This document shows positions 1 to 12,131 of a stretch of 64,000 bases of DNA, piece after piece; the stretch's first letter is position 1, and each line of letters opens with the position of its first letter. Source of the stretch: Nymphaea colorata (Eukaryota > Streptophyta > Magnoliopsida > Nymphaeales > Nymphaeaceae); assembly GCF_008831285.2 (NCBI RefSeq), contig NC_045140.1:20272370-20336369 (forward strand), given 5' to 3'. The position numbers and the translations under genes are program-made. The notes under the pieces are model-generated. The model was given only the letters and a program-made list of their open reading frames with translations. It was not told the DNA's origin and made no database searches.

Positions 1-18
1 GGTACCGAGTTTTCCATG

Positions 19-22
<4 letters not shown>

Positions 23-64
<42 letters not shown>
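23..64. repeat. (AG)n microsatellite
   Basis: An uninterrupted AG dinucleotide run of about 21 units. Confidence 0.95.
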
Positions 65-66
<2 letters not shown>

Positions 67-991
67 ACGCTTGTGACTGGCGCCAAGAAGGGGATTTATT
101 ATTAGGAGCTTTAAAAATTGCTGGGACATTCCCCGGCATTTTTATCATTGACTCGTGATTAAAGTGGATTTCAAACTCAACAACTCCAGAGTACATCAAA
201 ACCTGACTGACTCCTATTACCCAAGTTCTGGTCCTCAGCAAACGAGCTGCTATGGTACCTTTTTTTTTTCTCACCTTTTTCAAACCAAACCACTGCAATT
301 TCGATCAAATTTCAAGTCCCTCATACCGCAGTCAGCATGAAGGTGTGTTTAGGTGGATAACCTGGCATGCTTTAAAGACTTGGTCATTCTCACCTAAAAC
401 TTGGTCCATTTGAGTAAGCTTTTAGAAGTTTTCTCGTAAAAGAATCTTTATCGTGCTTGTAGAGATAAAGAACATTTGCTTTTCACCAAACTTTTCAATG
501 GTTTCCCACCTCTAACTTAACCACATGTATTTTGAAATAATCCAGAAAAATAAGGCATCGTTGGCAAAAGGATATTAATATGGATAATCCACTGCTTACC
601 TTTGGGGATGACCAAACTTAGATCCGTTGCGCTTTTTCCCTTTCGGAACACGGAACTTGCAGCTTTTTAGGCCTGCGTAGGCAGTGCATTACATCATGGT
701 TCATGAAATTATCACCATTGAATTCACAAACAAGAACCACCAAAATGATCAAAAGCAATAACATCCTTATGAGAGTGGTTGTATTACATCAAGAGCAGAC
801 AATAAAATATAGACAAAACAAAAAGTGCATACTTAAGCACCATTACCGACTCATGTCGCTTAAGGTATTTAAGTAAGCTGACAAGCTATGCAAAAGCCGG
901 CTTCCCAAATTAGAAAATCAAGTGTTCAGCTTGCTCATTTAGACTACGTCGCTACGCTTGGCTCGTATTAGGCAAAATAGATACACAAATG

Positions 992-1367
992 TCAAATGTA
1001 ATGTGTGCTTCATAGTTCATATGTGTTAAACTACCGTAAATGAATATAAATGATCCAGAGTTGATAAAAGCCCCTATAGCCTACAAGTAGAGGCAGACCC
1101 AAGATTTTTTTCAAGGGCGGGCCAAACAGTCCAACCTCTAGATCTGAGTTGAGCCAAACTGAACCGGAATCCAAACATATATCAAATGCAATGTGTGCTT
1201 CATAGTTCATATGCATTAAACTAACGTAAATGAATATGAATGACCCAGAGCTGATAAAAGCCCCTATAGCTTACAAGCAAGGGCAAAACCAAGATCTTTT
1301 CCAAGGACGGGCCAAACAGTCCAACCTCTAGATCTGAGTGAATCCAAGCTGAACCGGAATCCAAACA
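992..1367. repeat. 190 bp tandem duplication
   Basis: Two adjacent copies with a period of about 190 bp (992-1181 and 1182-1367). Both contain the anchors tgtgcttcatagttcatatg, gataaaagcccctatagc, gggccaaacagtccaacctc and gaaccggaatccaaaca. The copies differ by scattered substitutions, so the duplication is not very recent. The segment 'ggcagacccaagatttttttc ... gggcgggcc' looks like a relic of a dispersed element, so this may be a tandemly duplicated transposon fragment. Confidence 0.85.
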
Positions 1368-1511
1368 ATACATGGCACAACTAAAAATTTTCAATTTTTT
1401 CAATGTAATTTTTTTTTTTTTCAATTCGCTGGGGTGGAGCCATGGCCCAAGCGGGCCTCCCTGCCTACAAGCTTTTTTTACATGGACCTAGAAAGATCTC
1501 TCTTTCTGCTG

Positions 1512-1513
1512 TA

Positions 1514-1555
<42 letters not shown>
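1512..1555. repeat. (TA)n microsatellite
   Basis: A TA run with one short ttt interruption near its left end. Confidence 0.95.
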
Positions 1556-1558
<3 letters not shown>

Positions 1559-3292
1559 TTTGTGAACACAAATGCAGACACACATAGCCAGCATCATTTA
1601 CTACTATTTAATGCTAGCAACTAAATTTCCATACTTGTTTATTAGGTCAATCCACTTGTTCATCAATTTTGTTTCTAAACTTAATGGCATACATGGAATT
1701 TATGAGTTAAAATGAAACTTGCAATGTCGACAAGCTGAGTTGTATGATTTCAGACAACATAAGACTTGCTACCTTCGAAGGCCACACTCAAGTCAGGTTT
1801 CAGATGGGTTGATTATACCGGTGCTTGACCGAATGACTGCACTGAGCGCCTGATGAGCTACGTAATGATATACAAGGAAGCCCGAAGATGACTCGCTAGC
1901 TGCATCACTGCTCCATGTGCAAAGATAACAAGCAAGTCAGAACGTGAACTTGTTTGATTTGTTCAGCTCGTTCCCAGCTCTATGTAACATGAATTCCTGA
2001 AATTTATAAAAATCGAATGACAAATGGATTAGAATTAGCTTACCTTCCCTTTCCAGGGACCAATTGCTAATAGATTTAGCAGCATATTGCACATAATTTA
2101 AGACACTCCAATGTTAAAGAAGCAACATTGGACCTTCCTCTGGATGTGTATTCGCTGATGCTTTTACTTACATGGTAGAAGTCACAGATTGCCCTCTAGG
2201 CAATCCTCCCCAAACTTCATATCTCCGATCCTCATTCATTGTGAATGCTTCCTCACTCTCGGCACTTCAATCTTTTTGCCAGTCTACTTTAGGACAGCAG
2301 AAGGAGCAGACACGATCACAATCTTCTGCACCTAATGCCTCACCTTGCTGCACCAAACTTTGGTTCCATAAAACTGTCATTAGCAGTGGAGTTGGAAACG
2401 TATAAACCACCTCAGCTTTTGCACCGGGTTGGACAAAATGTTGGATATTGTAAGATGGCAACCCTCACAATTGCTTCAAAAGAATTGCATGGTTTGTTGG
2501 CAGATACCTCCATAAACTCATCCAAAGCTTCAAATCTTATCTTTACCAGCATGAAATCCAGATTTTTCCTGTCATTTTTCTTTAGAAATATCCACAGCGT
2601 TCTTTTTGGTCTCCCACTGCTGAGCAGAACAGTTGGAACAAAACCAAGATCACCCAAATATTAGAGGACTCTGACAGTATATTTATGCATGAAAATGTAT
2701 GTATATAGTATGTTAACATTAATTAGAGATTGTTTCCTGCTTTGACCCCGCATTTTGTCCCTTTGGTTTATATGCACATTGCAAGTCCCACAAAAAAGTT
2801 ACTGGGTTCCCCAAGGATCCACATGACACAGATGACCAGGTAAGGATATTTTGGTCAACATCCACTTATGTGTTAAAGGTTCATACCGCTGAAGCAACAG
2901 GATGAGCCTTTATTATTCCCCAACATAGGCAGGGCAATAAAAAACATGAAATTTTTTAAATGATACAATATTAACATTATGGAAGAGACCATCAATGTCT
3001 ATAATAGTAGTTCATGTATTTTTTTTTTATAATGCTAAAATTTGGTAATTTGAGTTGCACAGAAGTCCTTATAAACTCTGCCTTAACTCCAGCATGCTAA
3101 TATCACTGTCTACTGAACATTGACAATTGGAACAACGCGCACCAAAATTGAGTTTAAGAATAAACAAGCAAATTGAAGAACACAGATAAATGACTAAATA
3201 TAGAAGTAGATGGCGGAAAGATTAGATAGAATATATTGGACAATTTACCTAAAGGTAAAATCATGAGAATAAATTCTTCATATCCAATTGGC

Positions 3293-6038
3293 TTACACAT
3301 CTGAAAATATAGCTTCGTCCTCCACAATAACTGGCATCAAAGAAAATATTATTTTAAGATGTAAGCAAGAGCGACTGAACTACCTATTTTTAGCTATATA
3401 AACAGATGAATTATATTAAATTCTTCCTGTAAGGAATTACCTATGCGTCTTATTTTAGGACAATTTCTTTTGTCATGGCCAGAACCCTTGCAATGCTTGC
3501 ATGCTCTTGGCGGTTTGTCAAGTGCAACATTAGTAGATAAGCTCCTGAGACATATAAAGAAAAAGAATATAGAAGATTAAATCATGGCACTGAATATTTG
3601 AAGCAGCAGACAAGTAAGAAGTATAATAGTGAAAGCTTCATATCATACCCAGAGCTGACACTTAAACTACAGTTGCGAGTATCATGACCAGGCTTGCCGC
3701 AAGTCGCACACCGTCTTAATGGTTTTGACAACTCCATTTCAGATCTGAGACGCTTGCCACGTCCCTTTGTATGTACATGTTGGTGATCCATCAGCGTGAA
3801 TTCATTTGAAGAGCCCGCCACATCATGTGCTGGCTCGATACTTCCACCATTTAGTTCTATGTCTCTAGCTTTCAATTCTTCAATCTTGTTAAGCTCTTCA
3901 GCTTCAAAAGAAAGCCTTTTCAACCCTTCCAAGACATGAGTGTAACTTGAACCTGATTTTGCTCCAACAAGTATACACTTAATTGCATATATAGATAGAT
4001 GATTTTGCCAAAAGATTTTAGAATCTTGCAGTTGACCTCGATCACCAACATAATTAAACTGGAGACAATCTTTTGCATTTCGTGTCCACCTTTTCAAGAT
4101 GTACTTAGTTGGAAGTTTCTCAAATCCTTCAATCCTAAGTACCCAAAAAATATGCCTGCATACAATTCCTTCCACCTCCCATTTGCAACATGCACATTTG
4201 GAGATTTCCTTAGATTTTTCATCGAAGATCAACACATATTCTTTAATATTGTTCTCAGAGAAGTCAGTGAGAACATACTTCCGACCACCTGGAACTTTCT
4301 CGACCTTTGGCACACATTTTAACGAGTTTTGTATCTCAACTTGAAATTTCTGAAATGACTTCCAAGTAAATATTTTCATCAAATCAGTTTCAAGAGGGCA
4401 ATTAGTTAAGGAATTTGGCATCTCATCATCCATTTTATGACTAAGTTCGTTTTCACAAGCCTGTACCCTAAAGACACTCTTTTCTATAATTTCAAAAAAC
4501 TCATGAAAAGGAGTGTGTCTATCAATAGTCTTCTCAATAATACCATTACTGCCATCGGCTTGTCGGGAACCATGCAATCCCGCCATAAATGTATCACCAA
4601 AGTACACTTGAACCCATTTTGATCTGTCATCCCAGTAATCTTGTACCCATTCCATGGTCTTCAGTTCTGGAAACATATTTAACATGTTTTCCCACCTCTG
4701 TTCAAAATCTGCAATATTTATTGAACCATAAACACAGTCATTCCAAGTATTTTTGAAGCTTGCACGCATTCGAACTGTATATTCTAAATTATTATGTAAA
4801 CTTTCTGTCACATGCCATGTACAATACTTGTGTACTGAACTAGGGAACACTCTAGCTATTGCAACTTTCATTGCCCAATCTTGATTTGTTATAATTACCT
4901 TGGGAGAGTTACCATCCATGACATTTAACCACTCTTTGAAAGCCCATTCAAAAGACTCTACGGTTTCATTCACCAACAACAAAAAACCAAAATTAATTCT
5001 CTGCCAATGATTATTTATTCCAATAAATGGAACACACGGCATGCATCCCATTTTCTTCACAGAAGTAGTTTCAAATAGTAGAACATCTCCAAAACAGTAA
5101 TAATCACGCCGTGCAGCATTGTCAACCCAAAAACAATTGCCGAATTGCCCAGAATCATCTATTTGAATATTGGCATAAAATCCTTGATGCTCGGCTTTCT
5201 TTGTTGTAAAATAATCAAGAATAGCTTCATAATCCTTTCCACCAAAACTGTAAATTGTTTTGCTTGGTTGCACATGAACTTGATTTCCAGTAAAAGGTAA
5301 GTTGCTTGTACCTTTTCCAAATCCAAGGTTGATTGTACCTTTTGCTTCTAATGACAAGATAGGCATCACTTGAGGAGTTTTTTTCCGAGATCTTTTTAAG
5401 ACTTCAGATGACGTTTGATGCTCCTTTTTGGGAAATTCAGTTGGTATTCGGTTGTCCTCTGAAGATCGAGGAGATTTTTCCTTGTCTGCATTATGCACTG
5501 GATGATTATGGTGCTCTTTCCAATTTGCTACAACCCACACGTTAGTCTTTTTATTTACTGATATTCGCATATCTGCTAGACACCCACACCTTCTATCCGT
5601 CTGCATCTTTTTCCCTTCTACAGATTTTACCCTCTTTAATCCATTCTTACTACATGTAAATTGACGAAAATACACTTCTCCTCTTTTCTTTTTGAGATGA
5701 TTCTTTCTTATACTAAAGCCAGCACTACTAGCATAGGTGCTGTAAAAATCATAAGCATCCTTCTCGTCGCTAAAAGTCATTCCTATCTTAGGCTTCAATT
5801 CCGGTGGCACATCAGGACAGAACCAGTCAACATTACTATCAATATCCTTATCAAAATTTTCATCTTCATCATTTTCACCAATTTCTAAATCTTCTTCTTC
5901 TTGATCCATTTCTGGACCAACATTCTTATCATGCATTTGGAGATCTACTGTTTCATCCATAAGTCTACCATTTTCAGCTTCTACTGATAAGTCATCATTA
6001 ACTTCATTCTGCTGCACAGAGCATTCACCTACTTCCAT
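3293..6038 (-). CDS. FRS: FAR1-RELATED SEQUENCE protein (domesticated MULE transposase)
   Basis: Three coding exons in transcript order: 6038-3649, 3544-3441, 3330-3293. All introns are GT-AG, phases agree, and the product is 843 residues. An acidic N-terminus is followed by a FAR1 DNA-binding domain (about residues 87-182), a MULE-type transposase core (about 310-420) and a SWIM zinc finger with C615, C617, C627 and H629. Two CCHC knuckles close the protein: C777-C790 ending exon 1 and C812-C825 in exon 2. I chose the ATG at 6038 because the upstream in-frame ATG at 6110 would lie inside a likely 5'UTR intron. FHY3/FAR1-type proteins are nuclear transcription regulators derived from Mutator-like transposases; a light-signalling role for this member is family inference only. 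In the core, the usual FDTT is FETT (E323) and the usual TDQD is TNQD (N385), which fits loss of transposase chemistry. Confidence 0.92.
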
Positions 6039-7374
6039 AACTAAATGCTGCACAAACCTGGCACGCCATAAGGTAAACATTAGAGGAGGTGTCGCGGTTC
6101 CAAGAAACACTTAATAAGTAGAAAGAAAACGGTGTTGCTTGGTATCAATTAAACCATGGATATAAAGAATATAAAACGCTTAAAAAAGGAAAGTAGTCCA
6201 AAATGCAACATCAACTCAAAAGCACTTTATTCATTTATGGGATGCATACAAAGTCCGCTAAGGCTTTCAAGCAGCAAACGCATACAAACTAACTTTTGCA
6301 TCACTTCATTCTTTCTGAAGCTAGGGATGACCAAATGTCTACATGTGAAAAAGATATTGGGTGGGGCAATACTCTATACAATCAAAAGCGTGCCTCGGCA
6401 ACCAAAACGCCTAAGCTGACGCACCGAGGTGGCCTAAACAAAAATATTACTTTTTGAAATTTTGACACTAAAAATCTAAGTATTTTTTTGGCTCTATCTT
6501 TTAATATATTGTTTGACGTGGAGGAATTTCAAAATCCCCATTTTTCTTCTTTTTCCTATTTTTCTTCCTCATTGTTCCTCTTTTTTCAGTAGGACAGACA
6601 GGGTCCCGCCTAGGGACCCGCCGTGCTTTTTATGTGAGTCTGCTGCGGGTCGCCTACTCCTGCCTAGCAGTTTGAACAACGTAGATGGTACCTCAACAGC
6701 TAGGGGAACTTAGAATATTTCCTCAAGTCATCGCCCACAAAAAATTAGCAACATCCGGTGCCATAAATATTCTGTTTGCGAAAAGATTAAACAGTCTGCA
6801 GTGTCATAGAAATTAAAATTGAAAGATTGAATCATGGGATGGTCACAACCCTCCGTTCCTGAAACCATAATCTAATTGATGTGCTCCAGCAACTCCTGCT
6901 TGCTCCCTCGACTAGCGACATTCCTTTCAGTATTCGAGTCACAGGGCCTCTTTGATTTACACGACGGATCAACCAACGACTGGGAATTGGTCTAGCCCCT
7001 TTGAGTAATCAATCTGCATTGGGAGTAGCTTCTACACAAATCGAAGATTTTAGGAGAGCACAATAAGCGGGTTACTTGTGAATGAACAGTTTCGCAAGCG
7101 TGGAGAGTAGGCGCGAAGCTCGGGGTTGTACGTTCTTCTCTCGATGAGAAACGAGTAACAAGACAACGAAATTCTGCACTGCTAAAGAATATCTCTAAAT
7201 TGAAGCTTCGAACGAACAATCATGTTATGCCACGAAGAAGATAGGGTTGCGAACATTTCCCAACCGAAACAAGGGTTTGCCCAAATCCTTCTGCGTCCCA
7301 AAGACAAACTATCTATGGCAGAACGCTGCAGTAGTAATTGCAGGGAAAACGAAGAGAATCGGCCAGGGCTCACC
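6039..7374 (-). other. Probable 5'UTR intron of the FRS gene
   Basis: On the minus strand, a good donor (gag|gtgagc, GT at 7373-7372) follows a GC-rich segment, and an acceptor (gtgcag, AG at 6049-6048) lies nine bases before the chosen FRS start codon. Together they suggest an intron of about 1.3 kb between a non-coding first exon and the coding region. No transcript evidence is available. The interval itself is AT-rich with no other gene that I can support. Confidence 0.45.
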
Positions 7375-7980
7375 TCAAACCCGCGAGATCACAGAAAGAG
7401 CGACGAAATCAAGAGACCTGGGGTGGCCCGCCCGCCGCTCCCCCGAGTCGGCAGATCGAGGGAATGAGAGTTGAAGGAGAGTCTCCGCGTTCTCTTTTCC
7501 GGCTAACGGAGAGGGGAAGTGATTGAGTCGTCCGGCCGGACGTTCCCCTCGTCAGAAGACAGCCGCATCAGAGAGGAAGCGGAGAGGCTCCTGCGGGGAC
7601 AAGAGCTGGAAGATTGCCGAATCGGACAGAGGAAGAACCCAGACCGCCCGATGCTCGCCACAAGCTCGCCGGAAACTGGCCGGAGGGACGACTCGGGGAG
7701 AGCCGGGATGCGAGAAATCGGGCGGCAGGTGGAACAACAAAATGGAGGGAAGTGGGAGGTTTTCCCTCGAACCAAAACGAAGACACCTGAGCCGTCCGAT
7801 TCCGCTACATCAGGCGGTCCGCGGAGGTCTTCTCGGCGAGAGGCGCATCTCGAGAGGGATGCGCTGGGCCGAACCGAAGCCTTCGTCAGGTCTCATGTAG
7901 ACCGTCCGATCCAATTGATCGGACGGTCAACCTCTCTGCAATCGTACGTCCATCCGACCCGACGCAGGCGACGTGCACGT
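7375..7980 (-). promoter_or_regulatory. GC-rich promoter and first non-coding exon region, probably of FRS
   Basis: A CpG-rich island of about 600 bp in AT-rich surroundings, ending on the minus strand at a strong splice donor (7373). Its position upstream of the FRS gene fits a promoter plus a leader exon. It contains a perfect 12 bp inverted repeat (7900-7911 and 7917-7928, loop of 5) with the core ccgtccgatc; a related ccgtccgattcc lies near 7795. The open frames of up to 161 codons in this island look like composition artefacts, because several overlapping frames are open on both strands. Confidence 0.45.
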
Positions 7981-10830
7981 TTGATCATTTTCCATTTGTT
8001 TTAAACAAGTTGGGGTTTAGGTTATTTCAATCAGGTACTAGTTTATTATTCTCTTTCACCATCAAAGTCATCATCTACGGCCCACCCACTCAAAAAGTTT
8101 ATTTCTATCTTTAGAACATGGAGTTGGCACTATTAAGAGAATTTTTAATCATCAATGGCAGTCATATGAATCTTTAAATTCATTATGATTTGCTTCACTG
8201 ATCGTGATTTTTTTGAAGAAAGTAAATGATAGTTTATGCATTTAAAGAAAAATAACATTGATAGTTTAGATGAAGAATTCATTCGAATCATGCTCATATA
8301 TCTCCGGAGCCTGAAACTCAGGACTTGCAGACATGGACCCATTCGGCATTATATGCTCTTTTTCATGGATTTGCTGGTTAGACTATGCCAGAATGTGGGG
8401 TCCTTAAATTTTGTTCATGTTGTGGGATCTGGGCTTTGAACTTTTCTGAAGGAAATCCAAGACATTGATGGTGAGAGCTCGAGCGCCTTCGATCTCGGAA
8501 GCTTGAAGCTAGCCATGTCTGCAAATTTGAGTACTAAATTTTGTTTTCTTGCAAAGTCATTGCCTACCAAAGACTTCGACATGCAAAATCTCCTCCCTGT
8601 CTTTTTGTCTCAATTTCTTGGCATCTAAGAACTAGTACTCAAACGGCACTCACGAAGCCCACATTCTTAATGCCCTAGAAAAGCTAGCCAAAGTGCCTTC
8701 CGTGTCTAGTGACAGAGCCAGAAATATTTGGTTGAGGGGCACTCGCCATATATAAAGGGAACATTTTATATATAAACATGCAAAAACTTGGGGTCAACTA
8801 ATATTTAAATAGGAAAAGTTTATTGGACTGTGTGGGCAATTGCCTACACATGCCCACATGTGGCTCTTCCTCTACTTCATTCTGAAAAATTAACTTCTTC
8901 GGGGTAAAGGAATGTATTTCTATGTCTTTCTTTTTTCACCACCTTTCTCACACAGACATGCAATTCTACAAAAAAGTTGTCTGAAGATAAAAGAATCACC
9001 ATTATTGCTTCGCATGAAATGTGTTTTGTGATCAGTTTGCATGTGTGGAGAAAACAGAAAAAAAATGTCACTTCATATGCGCCAAGAATGCCGAGCTTCA
9101 AGTGATGGAAGGGTTGATTCAATCAAGGAATCAGATTAAGGTACCATTGCCCATATATAGTTGGCTGGGTTCAAGCTCATCTGGACCTACTAGGGCATGA
9201 ACACTACCACACTGGCCTGCAGCCCTTGTCAAGGCCCCCACAAGGAACCTCACCCACCTAACATGTGAACATGTTGGCATGGAGAGCTGTCTTCCATCCT
9301 ACTCCAACACCCAAAACTTGGAACATGGAGTGCTGATTCATGGGTCCTACATGAATGATAAAATGCCCAAAATTCAAATATCTCTTAACCACCAACAAAG
9401 CCATGTCCAAAGTCATGAAGGTCAAATCAACATTGTATATATATGAATCAGATATCCATAAAACAAATGGCTCCATCCAGCCATTCACTTGGATGTGAAT
9501 TTTCTTACCAGATCCAAGTATTTGAAGTCAGATTCAGAACAAACGGTGGGATTACATCGGGACCGTCGACGGCATCGAGAGCCCTACGTAACTCGAACTC
9601 GCGACCGCTTCGCGACGAGCCACGATGTGTGGGCATGCACCCAAAAGTAGGTGTTTGTTATGTTGGGACAGGACAGAACCGGTAGGCCTGTGGGTGGGAG
9701 ACAAAGCATAGTTGGTGCTCTAAAGCACAGCCAAAAACAATAGATTAGGCTTTATTCTCACTGGCTCCAAATTAAGCTCACCTAGAAGACAAGGGGCCCA
9801 GTCGCTTAATGTCAAAGATCCAGTGAAAAAGGAAACCAGCCAAAGCCTCACTACTCAACTTGCTCCAGAATGTCCTTGTTTATATATGTATCTTTTCTTG
9901 ATCTTTTTCAAGTCCCATCTAAGTACTATTACAATGTTGAGAGGTGTTCGTGATTAGTTAAATCTGTGGTGTCGATTCTTTTACTTGAAGACGGCCATCT
10001 TGGTTGTTGGTGGAGAAAAAGTAAGCTTCTTGACATGGATGAGGAAGGGAGAAAGAACTATAGTGGAATCTTGTTTTTTATTCAGCATAGAGACAATGTG
10101 CCCAAGGGATCCCCATTTTCTACTACTGTCTTTCATGGCATCCCTTGTGTTTATGAGACTATAATCATAGCTGGTTATATGCACTGCTCTGCGCACAACA
10201 GATCAGATATCAAAACTGGTCATATGCACTGCTCTGCGCACAACAGATCAGATATCAAAACTGGTCATATGCACTGCTCTGCGCACAACAGATCAGATAT
10301 CAAAACTGGTCATATGCACTGCTCTGCGCACAACAGATCAGATATCAAAACTGGTCATATGCACTGCTCTGCGCACAACAAATCAGATATCAAAACTGGT
10401 TATATGCACTGCTCTGCGCACATAGCAGAAGGTGTAATGACCAGAATATTCTCCATTGGTAAAAAGAGAAGCTCCTTGTAAGACAAAGAAAAAAGTAAAA
10501 CAAGTCTAAAAAAAAAGACATTTTTTAGAAAAAAAAAACTCCAAAATACTCCATGCATGCTTTCTTTCTGTTTTTTTTCCAATGCATAGTCGTTTGTTTT
10601 GTTTGTTGCATGCACCACCTTCATACACGCAACTCATTCTCGAATCAGACAGTCTTCTGCGGCAATGGTGTTCTTTCCAATGCTGTAAAAAAGGCATGTC
10701 TGCCACATCAATTTGCTTAACGAGACAGTGTGTGTGTCGGTCGATTCGCTCTAGAGGCTGGATCCCACCTAGAGTGGCAGACTTGACCTGGATTAACCTC
10801 GACTCGGGCACAGCCGCGCCACCAAAAGCC
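7981..10830. other. Intergenic, repeat relics and minisatellite
   Basis: No gene recognised. The segment at 8705-8860 starts like a dispersed plant repeat (gacagagccagaaatatttg). The short GC-rich patch at 9540-9660 (around gggaccgtcgacggcatcg) stands out from AT-rich flanks and may be a fragment of a mobile element, but I see no termini. The 45 bp minisatellite at 10173-10422 is listed separately. Confidence 0.5.
10173..10422. repeat. 45 bp minisatellite, 5.5 copies
   Basis: Five full units and one truncated unit of 45 bp. Each unit contains catatgcactgctctgcgca followed by caacagatcagatatcaaaa. The second to fourth units are identical over the stretch read; the first and last start with tatatg instead of catatg, and the fifth has one g-to-a change. 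Low divergence suggests recent expansion. Because 45 is divisible by three, the array stays open in one frame and encodes repeats of the type GHMHCSAHNRSDIKT within a 171-codon frame (9966-10481); I do not regard that frame as a demonstrated gene. Confidence 0.95.
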
Positions 10831-11329
10831 AGCTCTATAAAGAGAGATTCCTTTATGGAGTGGGTAAAGCCAAACACGCAAATCTTGTGAACAGAACAAG
10901 GGAGAGATCGGGAAGGAGGGGTATACACGTGCAGACACCATTGGAGCATCAAATAAAGCGATGAAAGTGTTTCGAAGAAAGAGGGGAGAAAGAGAAGGAT
11001 GAAAGGAGAAAAAGAGAGAGTGCGTGGAAGAAGGGAACAGTGTGGAGATTCCCGGTGTCTTATAAACGTTTGTTTCATTTCTTTTCAGTGTCTCCTTCTT
11101 CAATATTTTATAGGTTTGTAGGTTCCTTGGAAGGCCCAGTGGTGCTGGCAGGACTTTGGCACTTTCGGCACCATATATTCCGCCACAGGCAAGCTGAGGG
11201 GATCAAGATCAGGTGGGCCGAAGCAAGCTCCAAAGAATACTTGTTCGGGAAGGGCTGATGCTTCCAGGCTTATATTCCTTTTCCTCCCCAAGAAGCTGAG
11301 CTCCCCATCTCGTGAAACTCGCCGGAGAA
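10831..11329 (+). promoter_or_regulatory. Putative promoter and 5' leader of the DeSI-like gene
   Basis: A TATA-like element (ctctataaagag, about 10833-10844) lies roughly 490 bases upstream of the start codon, and a G-box core CACGTG lies near 10926. The leader between them and the ATG is purine-rich. The long minus-strand open frame over 10506-11078 seems to be a by-product of this composition. Confidence 0.35.
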
Positions 11330-12088
11330 ATGCTGTGCAGGGGCCACGCTGCCAAGGCCCGGTCAGGCGCCGTCCCTGTCTTCCTCAACGTCTACGATTT
11401 GACGCCAATTAATGGTTATGCTTATTGGTTCGGCCTCGGGATCTACCATTCCGGCGTTCAGGGTAAGAACCGATCGATTTGCTCTTTCCAAAAAGCTGTT
11501 TCTGAAAACGATCATGTCACCGGTACATAACGGTTGTAGTTTAATCATACCCGGCTGCAGTTCATGGAGTAGAGTACGCTTTCGGGGCTCACGACGCTCC
11601 TACGACCGGAATTTTCGAGGGAGAGCCCAAGAAATGCGCCGGATTCACGTTCCGGAAGTCGATCCTGATCGGACGGACGGATCTTGGGCCGAAGGAGGTC
11701 AGGGGGTTGATGGAGAAGCTGGCCGACAATTACACCGGCAATACGTATAATCTCATCACCAAGAACTGCAACCACTTCTGCAACGATGCCTGCCTGAAGC
11801 TCACGGGGAGGCCTATTCCTCGATGGGTGAATCGTCTTGCCAGAATAGGTTAAGCATCTCGTTCTTGTTTTTCAACCTCAGCTTCTCTTATTTCTTCTCT
11901 GCTCTGCTGCCAATTGGAAAGAATAAACCAGACTTACATTCACGTTAATTTGACGAACTTCAGTTTAGGTGGTTTGAATTTTCTTGAGCTCATTGTTCCT
12001 GCTTTAAAATTTGCTCCACAGAAGAAAATATCTCTTTGATTTCCTTTGGTGACATTGACAATGTATCCTTTATTCAAGACAAAGGTTG

Positions 12089-12131
<43 letters not shown>

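Larger units (their letters stand above)
1..3292. other. Repeat-rich intergenic DNA
   Basis: I see no supportable gene here. The stretch holds an AG microsatellite at its left edge, a 190 bp tandem duplication, an AT microsatellite and AT-rich unique sequence. Open frames at 2172-2664 on both strands (77 to 109 codons) show no domain I recognise and overlap one another. The segment near 1430-1475 (ggtggagccatggcccaagc) resembles the end of a dispersed plant repeat, as do 8705-8740 and the reverse strand of 58960-59035, but I could not align them properly. Confidence 0.5.

Noticed and set aside
6036-6110. FRS start at the upstream in-frame ATG (6110)
   Set aside because: The 24 extra residues are unlike the acidic family N-terminus, and an acceptor just before the ATG at 6038 suggests that this part is intron.
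7519-8004. 161-codon frame in the GC-rich island
   Set aside because: Several frames are open on both strands, no domain is visible, and the island is better explained as promoter/leader sequence.
10173-10422. CRISPR-like array
   Set aside because: The units are directly adjacent with no variable spacers, and the DNA is plant nuclear; it is a minisatellite.
9966-10481. 171-codon frame over the 45 bp repeat as a real repeat-protein gene
   Set aside because: The frame is open largely because the unit length is a multiple of three; the flanks show no coding signal or domain.
10506-11078. 190-codon minus-strand frame
   Set aside because: It is low-complexity and Phe/Ser/Leu-rich, and lies over the purine-rich leader of the DeSI gene; no family recognised.
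11849-11853. DeSI gene ending at the TAA right after RLARIG
   Set aside because: The TAA overlaps a splice donor (ag|gttaag), and an in-phase third exon restores the family-typical continuation.
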